Below, piece after piece: positions 13,076 through 26,500 of a DNA stretch of 64,000 nt (position 1 is the stretch's first letter; every line of letters starts with the position of its first letter). Both the position numbers and the translations under genes were made by a program. The notes beneath the pieces were generated by a model, which saw only the letters and a list, made by a program, of their open reading frames with translations, ran no database searches and was not told where the DNA came from. The stretch covers positions 15,934,001 through 15,998,000 of the forward strand of contig NW_027480423.1 in NCBI RefSeq assembly GCF_051401765.1, read 5' to 3'. This DNA is from Calliopsis andreniformis. Taxonomy: Eukaryota > Arthropoda > Insecta > Hymenoptera > Andrenidae.

Positions 13076-16000
13076 GTGAAGCCTAGGTTGCCCGGAACGT
13101 AGAAATGACCATAACTTTCACACTGGTTGCAATTATTCGTTTTATACGACGGAAAAGCTGTGGTATTTATATCGTATTTTATGCTTCGGGCATTGACTTC
13201 TAAGGCCCTAACTATTCGATCTGGTTTAGCAACACGCTAGGGTGTAGCCAAGCTGGCTCGGAACGTAGGACATACCATTACCTTCACACTGGTTGCAATT
13301 ATTCCTGTTATACGATGGATAAATTGTTGCATCTTTATTGTATTTTATGCTTCTGGCGTTGACTTCTAAGTCCCTAACTATTCGATCTGGTGGAGCAACG
13401 CACTAGAGTGAAGCCTAGGTTGCTCGGAATGTAGAAATGTCCATAACTTTCACACTGGTTGCAATTATACGTTTTATACGATGGAAAAGCTGTTGTATTT
13501 TTATTGCATTTTATGCTTCGGGCGTTGACTTCTAAGGCCCTAACTATTCAACCTGTTGGGCCAACGCCCTAGCGAGAAGCCTAGGTTGCCCGGAACGTAG
13601 AAATGACCATAACTTTCACATCGGTAGCAATTATTCGTTTTATACGATGGAAAAACTGTTCTATTTATTTTGTATTTTCTGCTTCGGGCGTTGACTTCTA
13701 AGGCCCTAACTATTCAATCGGTTGCAGCAACGCCCTAGGATGGATCCTAGGTTGCGCGGAAAGTAGAAATGACCATAACTTTCATACTGGTTGCAATTAT
13801 TCGTTTTATACAATGGAAAACCTGTTGTATTTATATTGTATTTTATGCTTGTGGGGTTGACTTCTTAGGCCCTATCTATTCGATCTGGTGGAAGGACGCC
13901 CTACAGTGAAGCCTAGGTTGCTCAGAACGTAGAAATGACCATCACTTTCACACTGGTTGCAATTATTCCTGTTATACGAAGGAAAAACTCTTGTATATTT
14001 ATTGTATTTTATGCTTCGGGCGTTGACTTCCATGGCCCTACCTATTCGATTTGGTGGAGCAACACCCTACAGTGAAGCCTAGGTTGTCAGAAACGTAGAA
14101 ATGAACATAACTTTCACACTGGTAGCAATTATTCGTTTTATACAATGGAAAAACTGTTCTACTTATTTTGTATTTTATGCTTCTGGCGTTGACTTCTTAG
14201 GCCCTAACTACTCGATCTGGTGGAGTAATGCCTCACAGTTAAGTCTAGGATGCCCGAAACGCCGAAATGATCTTTACTTTCACACTGGTAGCAATTATTC
14301 ATGCTATACGATGGAAAAAATGTTGCATTCTTGTTATATTTTCTGTTTCTGGCTTCGACTTCTAAGGTCCTAGGTATTCGATCTGGTGGGGCAACGTCCT
14401 AGAGTGAAGCCTATGTTGCGCGGAACGTAGAAATGTCCATAACTTTCACACTGGATGCAATTACTCTTTTTATACAATGGAAAAACTGTTGTATCTATAT
14501 TGTATTTTATGCTTCTGGCGTTGACTTCTAAGGCCGTAGCTATTCGATGTGGTGGAGCAACGCCCTAGATTGAAGCCTAGGTTGACGGGAACGTAGAAAT
14601 GACCATATCATTCAAACTGGTTGCAATTATTCCTGTTATACGATGGAACAGCTGTTGCATTCATATCGTATTTTATGTCTCTGGCGTTGACTTCTTAGGC
14701 CCTAACTATTCTATCTGGTGGAGCAATGCCATAGGGTGAAACGTAGGTTGCCCAGAACGTAGAAATGACCATTCCTTTCACACTGGTTGCAATTATTCCT
14801 CTTATACGATGGTAAAACTGTTGTATTTTTATTGTATTTTATGCTTCTGGCGTTGAATGCTAAGTCCACAGCTATTCGATCTGGTGGAGCAACGCCCCAG
14901 AGTGAAGCCTAGGTTGCCCGGAACGTAGAAATGACCATAACTTTCACACTGGTTGCAATTATTCGTTTTATACGACGGAAAAGCTGTGGTATTTATATCG
15001 TATTTTATGCTTCGGGCATTGACTTCTAAGGCCCTAACTATTCGATCTGGTTTAGCAACACCCTAGGGTGTAGCCAAGCTGGCTCGGAACGTAGGACATA
15101 CCATTACCTTCACACTGGTTGCAATTATTCCTGTTATACGGTGGAAAAACTGTTGCATCTTTATTGTATTTTATGCTTCTGGCGTTGACTTCTAAGTCCC
15201 TAACTATTCGATCTGGTGGAGCAACGCACTAGAGAGAAGCCTAGGTTGCTCGGAATGTAGAAATGTCCATAACTTTCACACTGGTTGCAATTATACGTTT
15301 TATACGATGGAAAAGCTGTTGTATTTTTATTGCATTTTATGCTTCGGGCGTTGACTTCTAAGGCCCTAACTATTCAACCTGTTGGGCCAACGCCCTAGCG
15401 AGAAGCCTAGGTTGCCCGGAAAGTAGAAATGACCATAACTTTCGTACTGGTCGCAATTATTCGTTTTATAGGATGGAAAAGCTGTTGTATTTATTTTGTA
15501 TTTTATGCTTCGGGCATTGACTTCTAAGGCCCTAACTATTCGATCTGGTTTAGCAACACCCTAGGGTGTAGCCAAGCTGGCTCGGAACGTAGGACATACC
15601 ATTACCTTCACACTGGTTGCAATTATTCGTTTTATACGATGGAGAAACTGTTGTATTTATATTGTATTTTATGCTTGTGGCGCTAACTTCTAGGGCACTA
15701 ACTATTCGATCTGGTGGAGCAGCGCCCTAGGGTGAAGCCTAGGTTGCCCGGAACGTAGAAATGACCATAACATTCACACCGGTTGCAATTATTCGTTTTA
15801 TACGATGGAAAAGCTGTTGTATTAATATTGCATTTTATGCTTCTGGCGTTGACTTCTTAGGACCTAACTACTCGATCTGGTGGAGTAATGCCTCGCAGTT
15901 AAGTCTAGGATGCCCGAAACGCCGAAATGATCATTACCTTCACACTGGTAGCAATTATTCATGCTATACGATGGAAAAAATGTTGCATTCTTCTTGTATT

Positions 16001-16398
16001 TCCTGGTTCTGGCTTCGACTTCTAAGGTCCTAGCTATTCGATCTGGTGGAGCAACGTCCAAGAGTGAAGCCTAGGTTGCCCGGAACGTAGAAATGTCCAG
16101 AACTTTCACACTGGTTGCTATTATTCGTTTTATACGATTGAAAAGCTGTTGCATCTTTGTTGTATTTTATGCTTCGAGCGTTGACTTCTAAGGCCCTAAC
16201 TATTCCATCTGGTGGAACAACGCCCTAGGGTGAAGCCTAGGTTGCCCGGAACGTAGAAATGACCATAACTTTCACATCGGTAGCAATTATTCGTTTTATA
16301 CGATGGAAAAACTGTTGTATTGATATTGTAATTTATGCTTCTGGCGTTGCCTTCTGAGGCACTAACTATTAGATCTGGTGGAGCAACGCCCTAGAGTG
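13076..16398 (+). repeat. 20-monomer duplicate of 8,262-11,584 (offset 4,814 bp)
   Basis: Twenty monomers repeat the order of 8,262-11,584 at exactly 4,814 bp (29 x 166). Paired landmarks include GAACATAAC monomers at 9,286 and 14,100, and AACATTCACACCGG monomers at 10,946 and 15,760. Differences are sparse, such as AGTTAAGTC preceded by CTCAC versus CTCGC. The match ends near 16,399, where this copy reads GAGTGAAGCCTAGG and the other GAGTGATGCCGAGG. The unit is a 29-mer of which only 20 monomers are kept in the second copy. Confidence 0.85.
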
Positions 16399-18931
16399 AA
16401 GCCTAGGTTGCCCGGAACGTAGAAATGACCATAACTTTCACACTGGTTGCTATTATTCGTTCTATACGATGGAAAAACTGTTATATTTATATTGTATCTC
16501 ATGCTCCTGGCGTTGACTCCTTAGGCCTTAACAATTCGATCTGGTGGAACAACGCGCTAGAGTGAAGCCTAGGTTGCCTGGAACGTACAAATGACCATCA
16601 CTTTCACACAGGTTGCAATTATTCCTGTTATAGGATGGAACGACTGTTGTATTTTTATTGTATTTTACGCTTCGGGCGTTGACTTCTAAGGCCCTAACTA
16701 TTCGATCTGGTGGAGCAACGCCCTAGAGTGAAGCCTAGGTTGCCCGGAACGTAGAAATGACCAGAATTTTCACACTGGATGCAATTACTCTTTTTATACA
16801 ATGGAAAAACTGTTGTATCTATATTGTATTTTATGCTTCTGGCGTTGACTTCTAAGGCCGTAGCTATTCGATGTGGTGGAGCAACGCCCTAGATTGAAGC
16901 CTAGGTTGACGGGAACGTAGAAATGACCATATCATTCAAACTGGTTGCAATTATTCCTCTTATACGATGGTAAAACTGTTGTATTTTTATTGTATTTTAT
17001 GCTTCTGGCGTTGAATGCTAAGTCCATAGCTATTCGATCTGGTGGAGCAACGCCCTAGAGTGAAGCCTAGGTTGCCCGGAACGTAGAAATGACCATAATT
17101 TTCACACTGGTTACTATTATTCGTTTTATACAATGGAAAAACTGTTCTATTTATTTTGTATTTTATGCTTCGGACATTGACTTCTAAGGCCCTAACTATT
17201 CGAACTGGTTTAGCAACACCCTAGTGTGTAGCCAAGCTGGCTCGCAACGTAGGACATACCATTACCTTCACACTGGTTGCAATTATTCCTGTTATACGAT
17301 GGATAAATTGTTGCATCTTTATTGTATTATATGCTTGTGGCGTTGACTTCTAAGGCTCTATCTATTCGATCTGGTGGAGCAACGCCCCAGAGTGAAGCCT
17401 AGGTTGCCCGGAACGTAGAAATGACCATAACATTCACACTGGTTGCAATTATTCGTTTTATACGACGGAAAAGCTGTGGTATTTATATCGTATTTTATGC
17501 TTCGGGCATTGACTTCTAAGGCCCTAACTATTCGATCTGGTTTAGCAACACCCTAGTGTGTAGCCAAGCTGGCTCGGAACGTAGGACATACCATTACCTT
17601 CACACTGGTTGCAATTATTCCTGTTATACGATGGAAAAACTGTTGCATCTTTATTGTATTTTATGCTTCTGGCGTTGACTTCTAAGTCCCTAACTATTCG
17701 ATCTGGTGGAGCAACGCACTAGAGTGAAGCCTAGGTTGCTCGGAATGTAGAAATGTCCATAACTTTCTCACTGGTTGCAATAATTCGTTTTATACGATGG
17801 AAAAACTGTTGTATTTATTATGTATTTTATGCTTCTGACGTTGTATTTTAAGGCCGTAGCTATTCGATGTGGTGGAGCAACGCCCTAGAGTGAAGCCTAG
17901 GTTTCCCGGAACCTAGAAATGACCATTACTTTCACACTGGTTGCAATTATTCGTTTTATACGATGGAAAAGCTGTTGTATTTATATTTTATTTTATGCTT
18001 CGGGCGTTGACGTCTAAGGCCCTAACTATTCAATCGGTTGCAGCAACGCCCTAGGGTGGATCCTAGGTTGCCCGGAAAGTAGAAATGACCATAACCTTCA
18101 TACTGGTTGCAATTATTCGTTTTATACGATGGAAAAGCTGTTGTATTGATATTGTATTTTATGCTACTGGCGTTGATTTCTAAGGCACTAACTATTCGAT
18201 CTGGTGGAGCAACGCCCTAGAGTGATGCCGAGGTTGCCCGGAACGTAGAAATGACCATCACTTTCAAACTGGTTGCAATTATTCCGGTTATATGATGGAA
18301 AGACTGTTGTATTTTTATTGCATTTTATGCTTCGGGCATTGGCTTCTAAGGCCCTAACTATTCAATCGGTTGGAGCAACGCCCTAGGGTGTAGCCTAGGT
18401 TGCCCGGAACGTAGAAATGACCATAACTTTTACACTGGTAGCAATTATTCGTTTTATACAATGGAAAAACTGTTCTATTTATTTTGTATTTTATGCTTCG
18501 GGCGTTGACTTCTAAGGCCCTAACTGTTGGATCTGGTGGAGCAACGCCCTAGAGTGAAGCCTAGGTTGCCCGGAACGTAGAAATGACCATAACATTCACA
18601 CTGATTGCTATTATTCGTTCTATACGATGGAAAAACTGTTATATTTATTTTGTATCTTATGCTTCTGGCGGTGACTTCTTAGGCCCTAGCAATTCGATCT
18701 GGTGGAACAACGCCCTAGAGTGAAGCCTAGGTTGCCTGGAACGTACAAATGACAATCACCTTCACACGGGTTGCAATTGTTCCTGTTATAGTGTGGAAAG
18801 ACTGTTGTATTTTTATTGTATTTTATGCTTCGGGTGTTGACTTCTAAGGCCCTAACTATTCGATCTGGTGGAGCAACGCCATAGAGTGAAGCCTAGGTTG
18901 CCCGGAACGTAGAAATGACCAGAACTTTCTC
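16399..18931 (+). repeat. Satellite segment related to the left part of the 32-mer
   Basis: About 15 monomers. From about 17,090 the order matches 28,212 onward at an offset of 11,122 bp (67 x 166), marked by the rare CTTCGGACATTGAC variant at 17,170 and 28,292. From about 18,421 the offset becomes 11,288 bp (68 units), because one monomer (CCACAACTTTTATACTGG type, about 29,538-29,703) is present only in the later copy. The earlier part (16,400-17,090) matches 22,890-23,560. Confidence 0.8.
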
Positions 18932-21900
18932 ACTGGTTGCTATTATTAGTTTTATACGATGGAAAAACTGTTATATTTATATTGTATTTTATGCTTCCGG
19001 TGTTGACTTCTTAGACCCTAACTCTTCGATCTGGTGGAGCAGCGCTTCAGAGATAAGTCTAGGATGCCCGAAACGTCGAAATGATCGTTACTTTCGCACT
19101 GGTTGCAATTAGTCATGCTATACAATGGAAAATTGTTGTATTTATACTGTATTTTATGCTTCTGTCGTTGACTTCTAAGGCCGCAGCTATTCGATTTGGT
19201 GGAGCAACGCCCTAGAGTGAAGCCTAGGTTTCCCGGAACGTAGAAATGCCCATTACTTTCACACTGGTTGCAATTATTAGTTTTATACGATGGAAAAACT
19301 GTTCCATTTATTTTGTATTTTATGCTTCGGGCGTTCGGACTTCTAAGGCCCTATCTATTCAATCTGTTGCAGCAACACCCTAGCGTGAAGCCTAGGTTGC
19401 CCGGAAGGTAGAAATAACCACAACTTTCACACTGGTAGCAATTATTCTTTTTATAGAATGGAAAAACTGTTCTATTTATTTTGTAGTTTATGCTTCGGGC
19501 GTTGACTTCTAAGGCCCTAACTATTCGATCTGGTGGTGCAACGCCCTAGAGTGAGGCCTAGGTTGCCCGGAACGTAGAAATGACCATAATTTTCACACTG
19601 GTTACTATTATTCGTTTTATACAATGGAAAAACTGTTCTATTTATTTTGTATTTTATGCTTCGGGCATTGACTTCTAAGGCCCTAACTATTCGATCTGGT
19701 TTAGCAACACGCTAGGGCGTAGCCAAGATGGCTCGGAACGTAGGACATACCATTACCTTCACACTGGTTGCAATTATTCCTGTTATACGATGGATAAATT
19801 GTTGCATCTTTATTGTATTTTATGCTTGTGGCGTTGACTTCTAAGGCTCTATCTATTCGATCTGGTGGAGCAACGCCACAGAGTGAAGCCTAGGTTGCCC
19901 GGAACGTAGAAATGACCATAACTTTCACACTGGTTGCAATTATTCGTTTTATACGACGGAAAAGCTGTGGTATTTATATCGTATTTTATGCTTCGGGCAT
20001 TAACTTCTAAGGCCCTAACTATTCGATCTGGTTTAGCAACACCCTAGGGTGTAGCCAAGCTGGCTCGGAACATAGGACATAGCATTACCTTCACACTGGT
20101 TGCAATTATTCCTGTTATACGATGGAAAAACTGTTGCATCTTTATTGTATTGTATGCTTCTGGCGTTGACTGCTAAGTCCCAAACTATTCGATCTGGTGG
20201 AGCAACGCACTAGAGTGAAGCCTAGGTTGCTCGGAATGTAGAAATGTCCATAACTTTCACACTGGTTGCCATTATACGTTTTATACGATGGAAAAGCTGT
20301 TGTATTTTTATTGCATTTTATGCTTCGGGCGTTGACTTCTAAGGCCCTAACTATTCAACCTGTTGGGCCAACGCCCTAGCGAGAAGCCTAGGTTGCCCGG
20401 AAAGTAGAAATGACCATAACTATCGTACTGGTCGCAATTATTCGTTTTATAGGATGGAAAAGCTGTTGTATTTATATTGTATTTTATGCTTCTGGCGTTA
20501 ACTTCTTAGGCCCTAACTATTCGATCTGTTGGAACGACGCCCTAGGGTGAAGCCTAGGTTGCCGGAACGTAGAAATGTCCATAACATTCACACTGGTAGC
20601 AATTATTCGTTATATACAATGGAAAAACTGTTCTACTTATTTTGTATTTTATGCTTCGGGCGTAGACTTCTATGGCCCTACCTATTCGATCTGGTGGAGC
20701 AACACCCTACAGTGAAGCCTATGTTGCCCGGAACGTAGATATGACCATAACCTTCACACAGGTTGCAATTATTCGTTTTCTACGATGGAAAAGCTGTTGT
20801 ATTTAAATTGTATTTTATGCTTCCGGTGTTGACTTCTTAGACCCTAACTCTTCGATCTGGTGGAGCAACGCCTCAGAGTTAAGTTTAGGATGCCCGAAAC
20901 GTCGAAATGATCGTTACTTTCGCACTGGTTGCAATTAGTCATGCTATGCAATGGAAAAATTGTTGTATTTATACTGTATTTTATGCTTCTGGCGTTGACT
21001 TCTAAGGCCGCAGCTATTCGATTTGGTGGAGCAACTCCCTAGAGTGAAGCCAAGGTTTCCCGGAACGTAGAAATGCCCATTACTTTCACACTGGTTGCAA
21101 TTATTAGTTTAATACGATGGAAAAACTGTTCTATTTATTTTGTATTTTATGCTTCGGGCGTTGACTTCTAAGGCCCTAACTATTCAATCTGTTGGAGCAA
21201 CGCCCTAGCGTGAAGCCTAGGTTGCCCGGAAAGTAGAAATGACCATACCTTTCATACTGGTTGCAATTATTTGTTTTTTACGATGGAAAAGCTGTTGTAT
21301 TTATACCGTATTTTATGTTTCTGGCGTTGACTTCTTATGCCCTAACTATTCCATCTGGTGGAACAACGCCCTAGGGTGAAGCCTGGGTTTCCCGGAACGT
21401 AGAAATGACCATAACTTTCACGCCGGTAGCAATTATTCTTTTTATAGAATGGAAAAACTGTTCTATTTATTTTGTAGTTTACGCTTCGGGCGTTGACTTC
21501 TAAGGCCCTAACTATTCGATCTGGTGGTGCAACGCCCTGGAGTGAGGCCTAGGTTGCCCGGAACGTAGAAATGACCATAATTTTCACTCTGGATGCAATT
21601 ACTCTTTTTATACAATGGAAAAACTGTTGTATCTATATTGTATTTTATGCTTCTGGCGTTGACTTCTAAGGCCGTAGCTATTCGATGTGGTGGAGCAACG
21701 CCCTAGAGTGAAGCCTAGGTTGCCCGGAACGTAGAAATGACCATAACATTCACACCGGTTGCAATTATTCGTTTTATACGATGGAAAAGCTGTTGTATTA
21801 ATATTGCATTTTATGCTTCTGGCGTTGACTTCTTAGGACCTAACTACTCGATCTGGTGGAGTAATGCCTCGCAGTTAAGTCTAGGATGCCCGAAACGCCG

Positions 21901-23579
21901 AAATGATCATTACCTTCACACTGGTAGCAATTATTCATGCTATACGATGGAAAAAATGTTGCATTCTTCTTGTATTTCCTGGTTCTGGCTTCGACTTCTA
22001 AGGTCCTAGCTATTCGATCTGGTGGAGCAACGTCCAAGAGTGAAGCCTAGGTTGCCCGGAACGTAGAAATGTCCAGAACTTTCACACTGGTTGCTATTAT
22101 TCGTTTTATACGATTGAAAAGCTGTTGCATCTTTGTTGTATTTTATGCTTCGAGCGTTGACTTCTAAGGCCCTAACTATTCCATCTGGTGGAACAACGCC
22201 CTAGGGTGAAGCCTAGGTTGCCCGGAACGTAGAAATGACCATAACTTTCACATCGGTAGCAATTATTCGTTTTATACGATGGAAAAACTGTTGTATTGAT
22301 ATTGTAATTTATGCTTCTGGCGTTGCCTTCTGAGGCACTAACTATTAGATCTGGTGGAGCAACGCCCTAGAGTGATGCCGAGGTTGCCCGGAACGTAGAA
22401 ATGACCATCACTTTCAAACTGGTTGCAATTATTCCGTTTATATGATGGAAAGACTGTTGTATTTTTATTGGATTTTATGCTTCGGGCATTGACTTCTAAG
22501 GCACTAACTATGAAATCTGTTGTAGCAACGCCCTAGGGTGTAGCCTAGATTGCCCGGAAAGTAGAAATGACCACAACTTTCATACTGGTTGCTATTATTC
22601 GTCTTATACGATGGAAAAACTGTTATATTTATATTGTATTTTATTCTTCTGGCGGTGCCTTCTTAGGCCCTAAGTGTTCGATCTGGTGGAGCAACGCCCT
22701 AGAGTGAAGCCTAGGTTGCCCGGAACGTAGAAATGATCATCACTTTCAAATTGGTTGCTATTAATCCTTTTATACGATGGAAAAACTGTTGTATTTATAT
22801 TGCATTTTATGCTTCTGGCGCTGACTTCTAAGGCCGTAGCTATTCGATGTGGTGGAGCAACGCCCTAGAGTGAAGCCTAGGTTGCCCGGAACGTAGAAAT
22901 GACCATAACTTTCACACTGGTTGCTATTATTCGTTCTATACGATGGAAAAACTGTTATATTTATATTGTATCTCATGCTCCTGGCGTTGACTCCTTAGGC
23001 CTTAACAATTCGATCTGGTGGAACAACGCGCTAGAGTGAAGCCTAGGTTGCCTGGAACGTACAAATGACCATCACTTTCACACAGGTTGCAATTATTCCT
23101 GTTATAGGATGGAACGACTGTTGTATTTTTATTGTATTTTACGCTTCGGGCGTTGACTTCTAAGGCCCTAACTATTCGATCTGGTGGAGCAACGCCCTAG
23201 AGTGAAGCCTAGGTTGCCCGGAACGTAGAAATGACCAGAATTTTCACACTGGATGCAATTACTCTTTTTATACAATGGAAAAACTGTTGTATCTATATTG
23301 TATTTTATGCTTCTGGCGTTGACTTCTAAGGCCGTAGCTATTCGATGTGGTGGAGCAACGCCGTAGATTGAAGCCTAGGTTGACGGGAACGTAGAAATGA
23401 CCATATCATTCAAACTGGTTGCAATTATTCCTCTTATACGATGGTAAAACTGTTGTATTTTTATTGTATTTTATGCTTCTGGCGTTGAATGCTAAGTCCA
23501 TAGCTATTCGATCTGGTGGAGCAACGCCATAGAGTGAAGCCTAGGTTGCCCGGAACGTAGAAATGACCATAATTTTCAC
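18932..23579 (+). repeat. 28-mer HOR, copy 1 (4,648 bp)
   Basis: Twenty-eight monomers repeated in tandem at exactly 4,648 bp (28 x 166). Shared markers include the 1-bp loss at about 19,130, the CG insertion at 19,336-19,337 (GCGTTCGGACTTC), the 1-bp loss at about 20,561 (TTGCCGGAACG), and TTATTGGATTTTATGC near 22,465. The three indels sum to zero, so the block is exactly 28 units long. By eye the two copies are almost base-identical where I compared them, which suggests a recent duplication or an assembly repeat. Confidence 0.9.
23189..23217. other. Imperfect hairpin in the GC-rich half (representative copy)
   Basis: GCAAC-GCC-CTAG (23,189-23,200) pairs with CTAG-GTTGC (23,209-23,217): nine base pairs, a 3-nt bulge and an 8-nt loop (AGTGAAGC). 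In consensus coordinates this is bases 128-156 of the monomer. It recurs in most monomers ending GCCTAGGTTGCC, so several hundred copies are expected. Whether it extrudes in vivo is unknown. Confidence 0.8.
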
Positions 23580-26500
23580 ACTGGTTGCTATTATTAGTTT
23601 TATACGATGGAAAAACTGTTATATTTATATTGTATTTTATGCTTCCGGTGTTGACTTCTTAGACCCTAACTCTTCGATCTGGTGGAGCAGCGCTTCAGAG
23701 ATAAGTCTAGGATGCCCGAAACGTCGAAATGATCGTTACTTTCGCACTGGTTGCAATTAGTCATGCTATACAATGGAAAATTGTTGTATTTATACTGTAT
23801 TTTATGCTTCTGTCGTTGACTTCTAAGGCCGCAGCTATTCGATTTGGTGGAGCAACGCCCTAGAGTGAAGCCTAGGTTTCCCGGAACGTAGAAATGCCCA
23901 TTACTTTCACACTGGTTGCAATTATTAGTTTTATACGATGGAAAAACTGTTCCATTTATTTTGTATTTTATGCTTCGGGCGTTCGGACTTCTAAGGCCCT
24001 ATCTATTCAATCTGTTGCAGCAACACCCTAGCGTGAAGCCTAGGTTGCCCGGAAGGTAGAAATAACCACAACTTTCACACTGGTAGCAATTATTCTTTTT
24101 ATAGAATGGAAAAACTGTTCTATTTATTTTGTAGTTTATGCTTCGGGCGTTGACTTCTAAGGCCCTAACTATTCGATCTGGTGGTGCAACGCCCTAGAGT
24201 GAGGCCTAGGTTGCCCGGAACGTAGAAATGACCATAATTTTCACACTGGTTACTATTATTCGTTTTATACAATGGAAAAACTGTTCTATTTATTTTGTAT
24301 TTTATGCTTCGGGCATTGACTTCTAAGGCCCTAACTATTCGATCTGGTTTAGCAACACGCTAGGGCGTAGCCAAGATGGCTCGGAACGTAGGACATACCA
24401 TTACCTTCACACTGGTTGCAATTATTCCTGTTATACGATGGATAAATTGTTGCATCTTTATTGTATTTTATGCTTGTGGCGTTGACTTCTAAGGCTCTAT
24501 CTATTCGATCTGGTGGAGCAACGCCACAGAGTGAAGCCTAGGTTGCCCGGAACGTAGAAATGACCATAACTTTCACACTGGTTGCAATTATTCGTTTTAT
24601 ACGACGGAAAAGCTGTGGTATTTATATCGTATTTTATGCTTCGGGCATTAACTTCTAAGGCCCTAACTATTCGATCTGGTTTAGCAACACCCTAGGGTGT
24701 AGCCAAGCTGGCTCGGAACATAGGACATAGCATTACCTTCACACTGGTTGCAATTATTCCTGTTATACGATGGAAAAACTGTTGCATCTTTATTGTATTG
24801 TATGCTTCTGGCGTTGACTGCTAAGTCCCAAACTATTCGATCTGGTGGAGCAACGCACTAGAGTGAAGCCTAGGTTGCTCGGAATGTAGAAATGTCCATA
24901 ACTTTCACACTGGTTGCCATTATACGTTTTATACGATGGAAAAGCTGTTGTATTTTTATTGCATTTTATGCTTCGGGCGTTGACTTCTAAGGCCCTAACT
25001 ATTCAACCTGTTGGGCCAACGCCCTAGCGAGAAGCCTAGGTTGCCCGGAAAGTAGAAATGACCATAACTATCGTACTGGTCGCAATTATTCGTTTTATAG
25101 GATGGAAAAGCTGTTGTATTTATATTGTATTTTATGCTTCTGGCGTTAACTTCTTAGGCCCTAACTATTCGATCTGTTGGAACGACGCCCTAGGGTGAAG
25201 CCTAGGTTGCCGGAACGTAGAAATGTCCATAACATTCACACTGGTAGCAATTATTCGTTATATACAATGGAAAAACTGTTCTACTTATTTTGTATTTTAT
25301 GCTTCGGGCGTAGACTTCTATGGCCCTACCTATTCGATCTGGTGGAGCAACACCCTACAGTGAAGCCTATGTTGCCCGGAACGTAGATATGACCATAACC
25401 TTCACACAGGTTGCAATTATTCGTTTTCTACGATGGAAAAGCTGTTGTATTTAAATTGTATTTTATGCTTCCGGTGTTGACTTCTTAGACCCTAACTCTT
25501 CGATCTGGTGGAGCAACGCCTCAGAGTTAAGTTTAGGATGCCCGAAACGTCGAAATGATCGTTACTTTCGCACTGGTTGCAATTAGTCATGCTATGCAAT
25601 GGAAAAATTGTTGTATTTATACTGTATTTTATGCTTCTGGCGTTGACTTCTAAGGCCGCAGCTATTCGATTTGGTGGAGCAACTCCCTAGAGTGAAGCCA
25701 AGGTTTCCCGGAACGTAGAAATGCCCATTACTTTCACACTGGTTGCAATTATTAGTTTAATACGATGGAAAAACTGTTCTATTTATTTTGTATTTTATGC
25801 TTCGGGCGTTGACTTCTAAGGCCCTAACTATTCAATCTGTTGGAGCAACGCCCTAGCGTGAAGCCTAGGTTGCCCGGAAAGTAGAAATGACCATACCTTT
25901 CATACTGGTTGCAATTATTTGTTTTTTACGATGGAAAAGCTGTTGTATTTATACCGTATTTTATGTTTCTGGCGTTGACTTCTTATGCCCTAACTATTCC
26001 ATCTGGTGGAACAACGCCCTAGGGTGAAGCCTGGGTTTCCCGGAACGTAGAAATGACCATAACTTTCACGCCGGTAGCAATTATTCTTTTTATAGAATGG
26101 AAAAACTGTTCTATTTATTTTGTAGTTTACGCTTCGGGCGTTGACTTCTAAGGCCCTAACTATTCGATCTGGTGGTGCAACGCCCTGGAGTGAGGCCTAG
26201 GTTGCCCGGAACGTAGAAATGACCATAATTTTCACTCTGGATGCAATTACTCTTTTTATACAATGGAAAAACTGTTGTATCTATATTGTATTTTATGCTT
26301 CTGGCGTTGACTTCTAAGGCCGTAGCTATTCGATGTGGTGGAGCAACGCCCTAGAGTGAAGCCTAGGTTGCCCGGAACGTAGAAATGACCATAACATTCA
26401 CACCGGTTGCAATTATTCGTTTTATACGATGGAAAAGCTGTTGTATTAATATTGCATTTTATGCTTCTGGCGTTGACTTCTTAGGACCTAACTACTCGAT

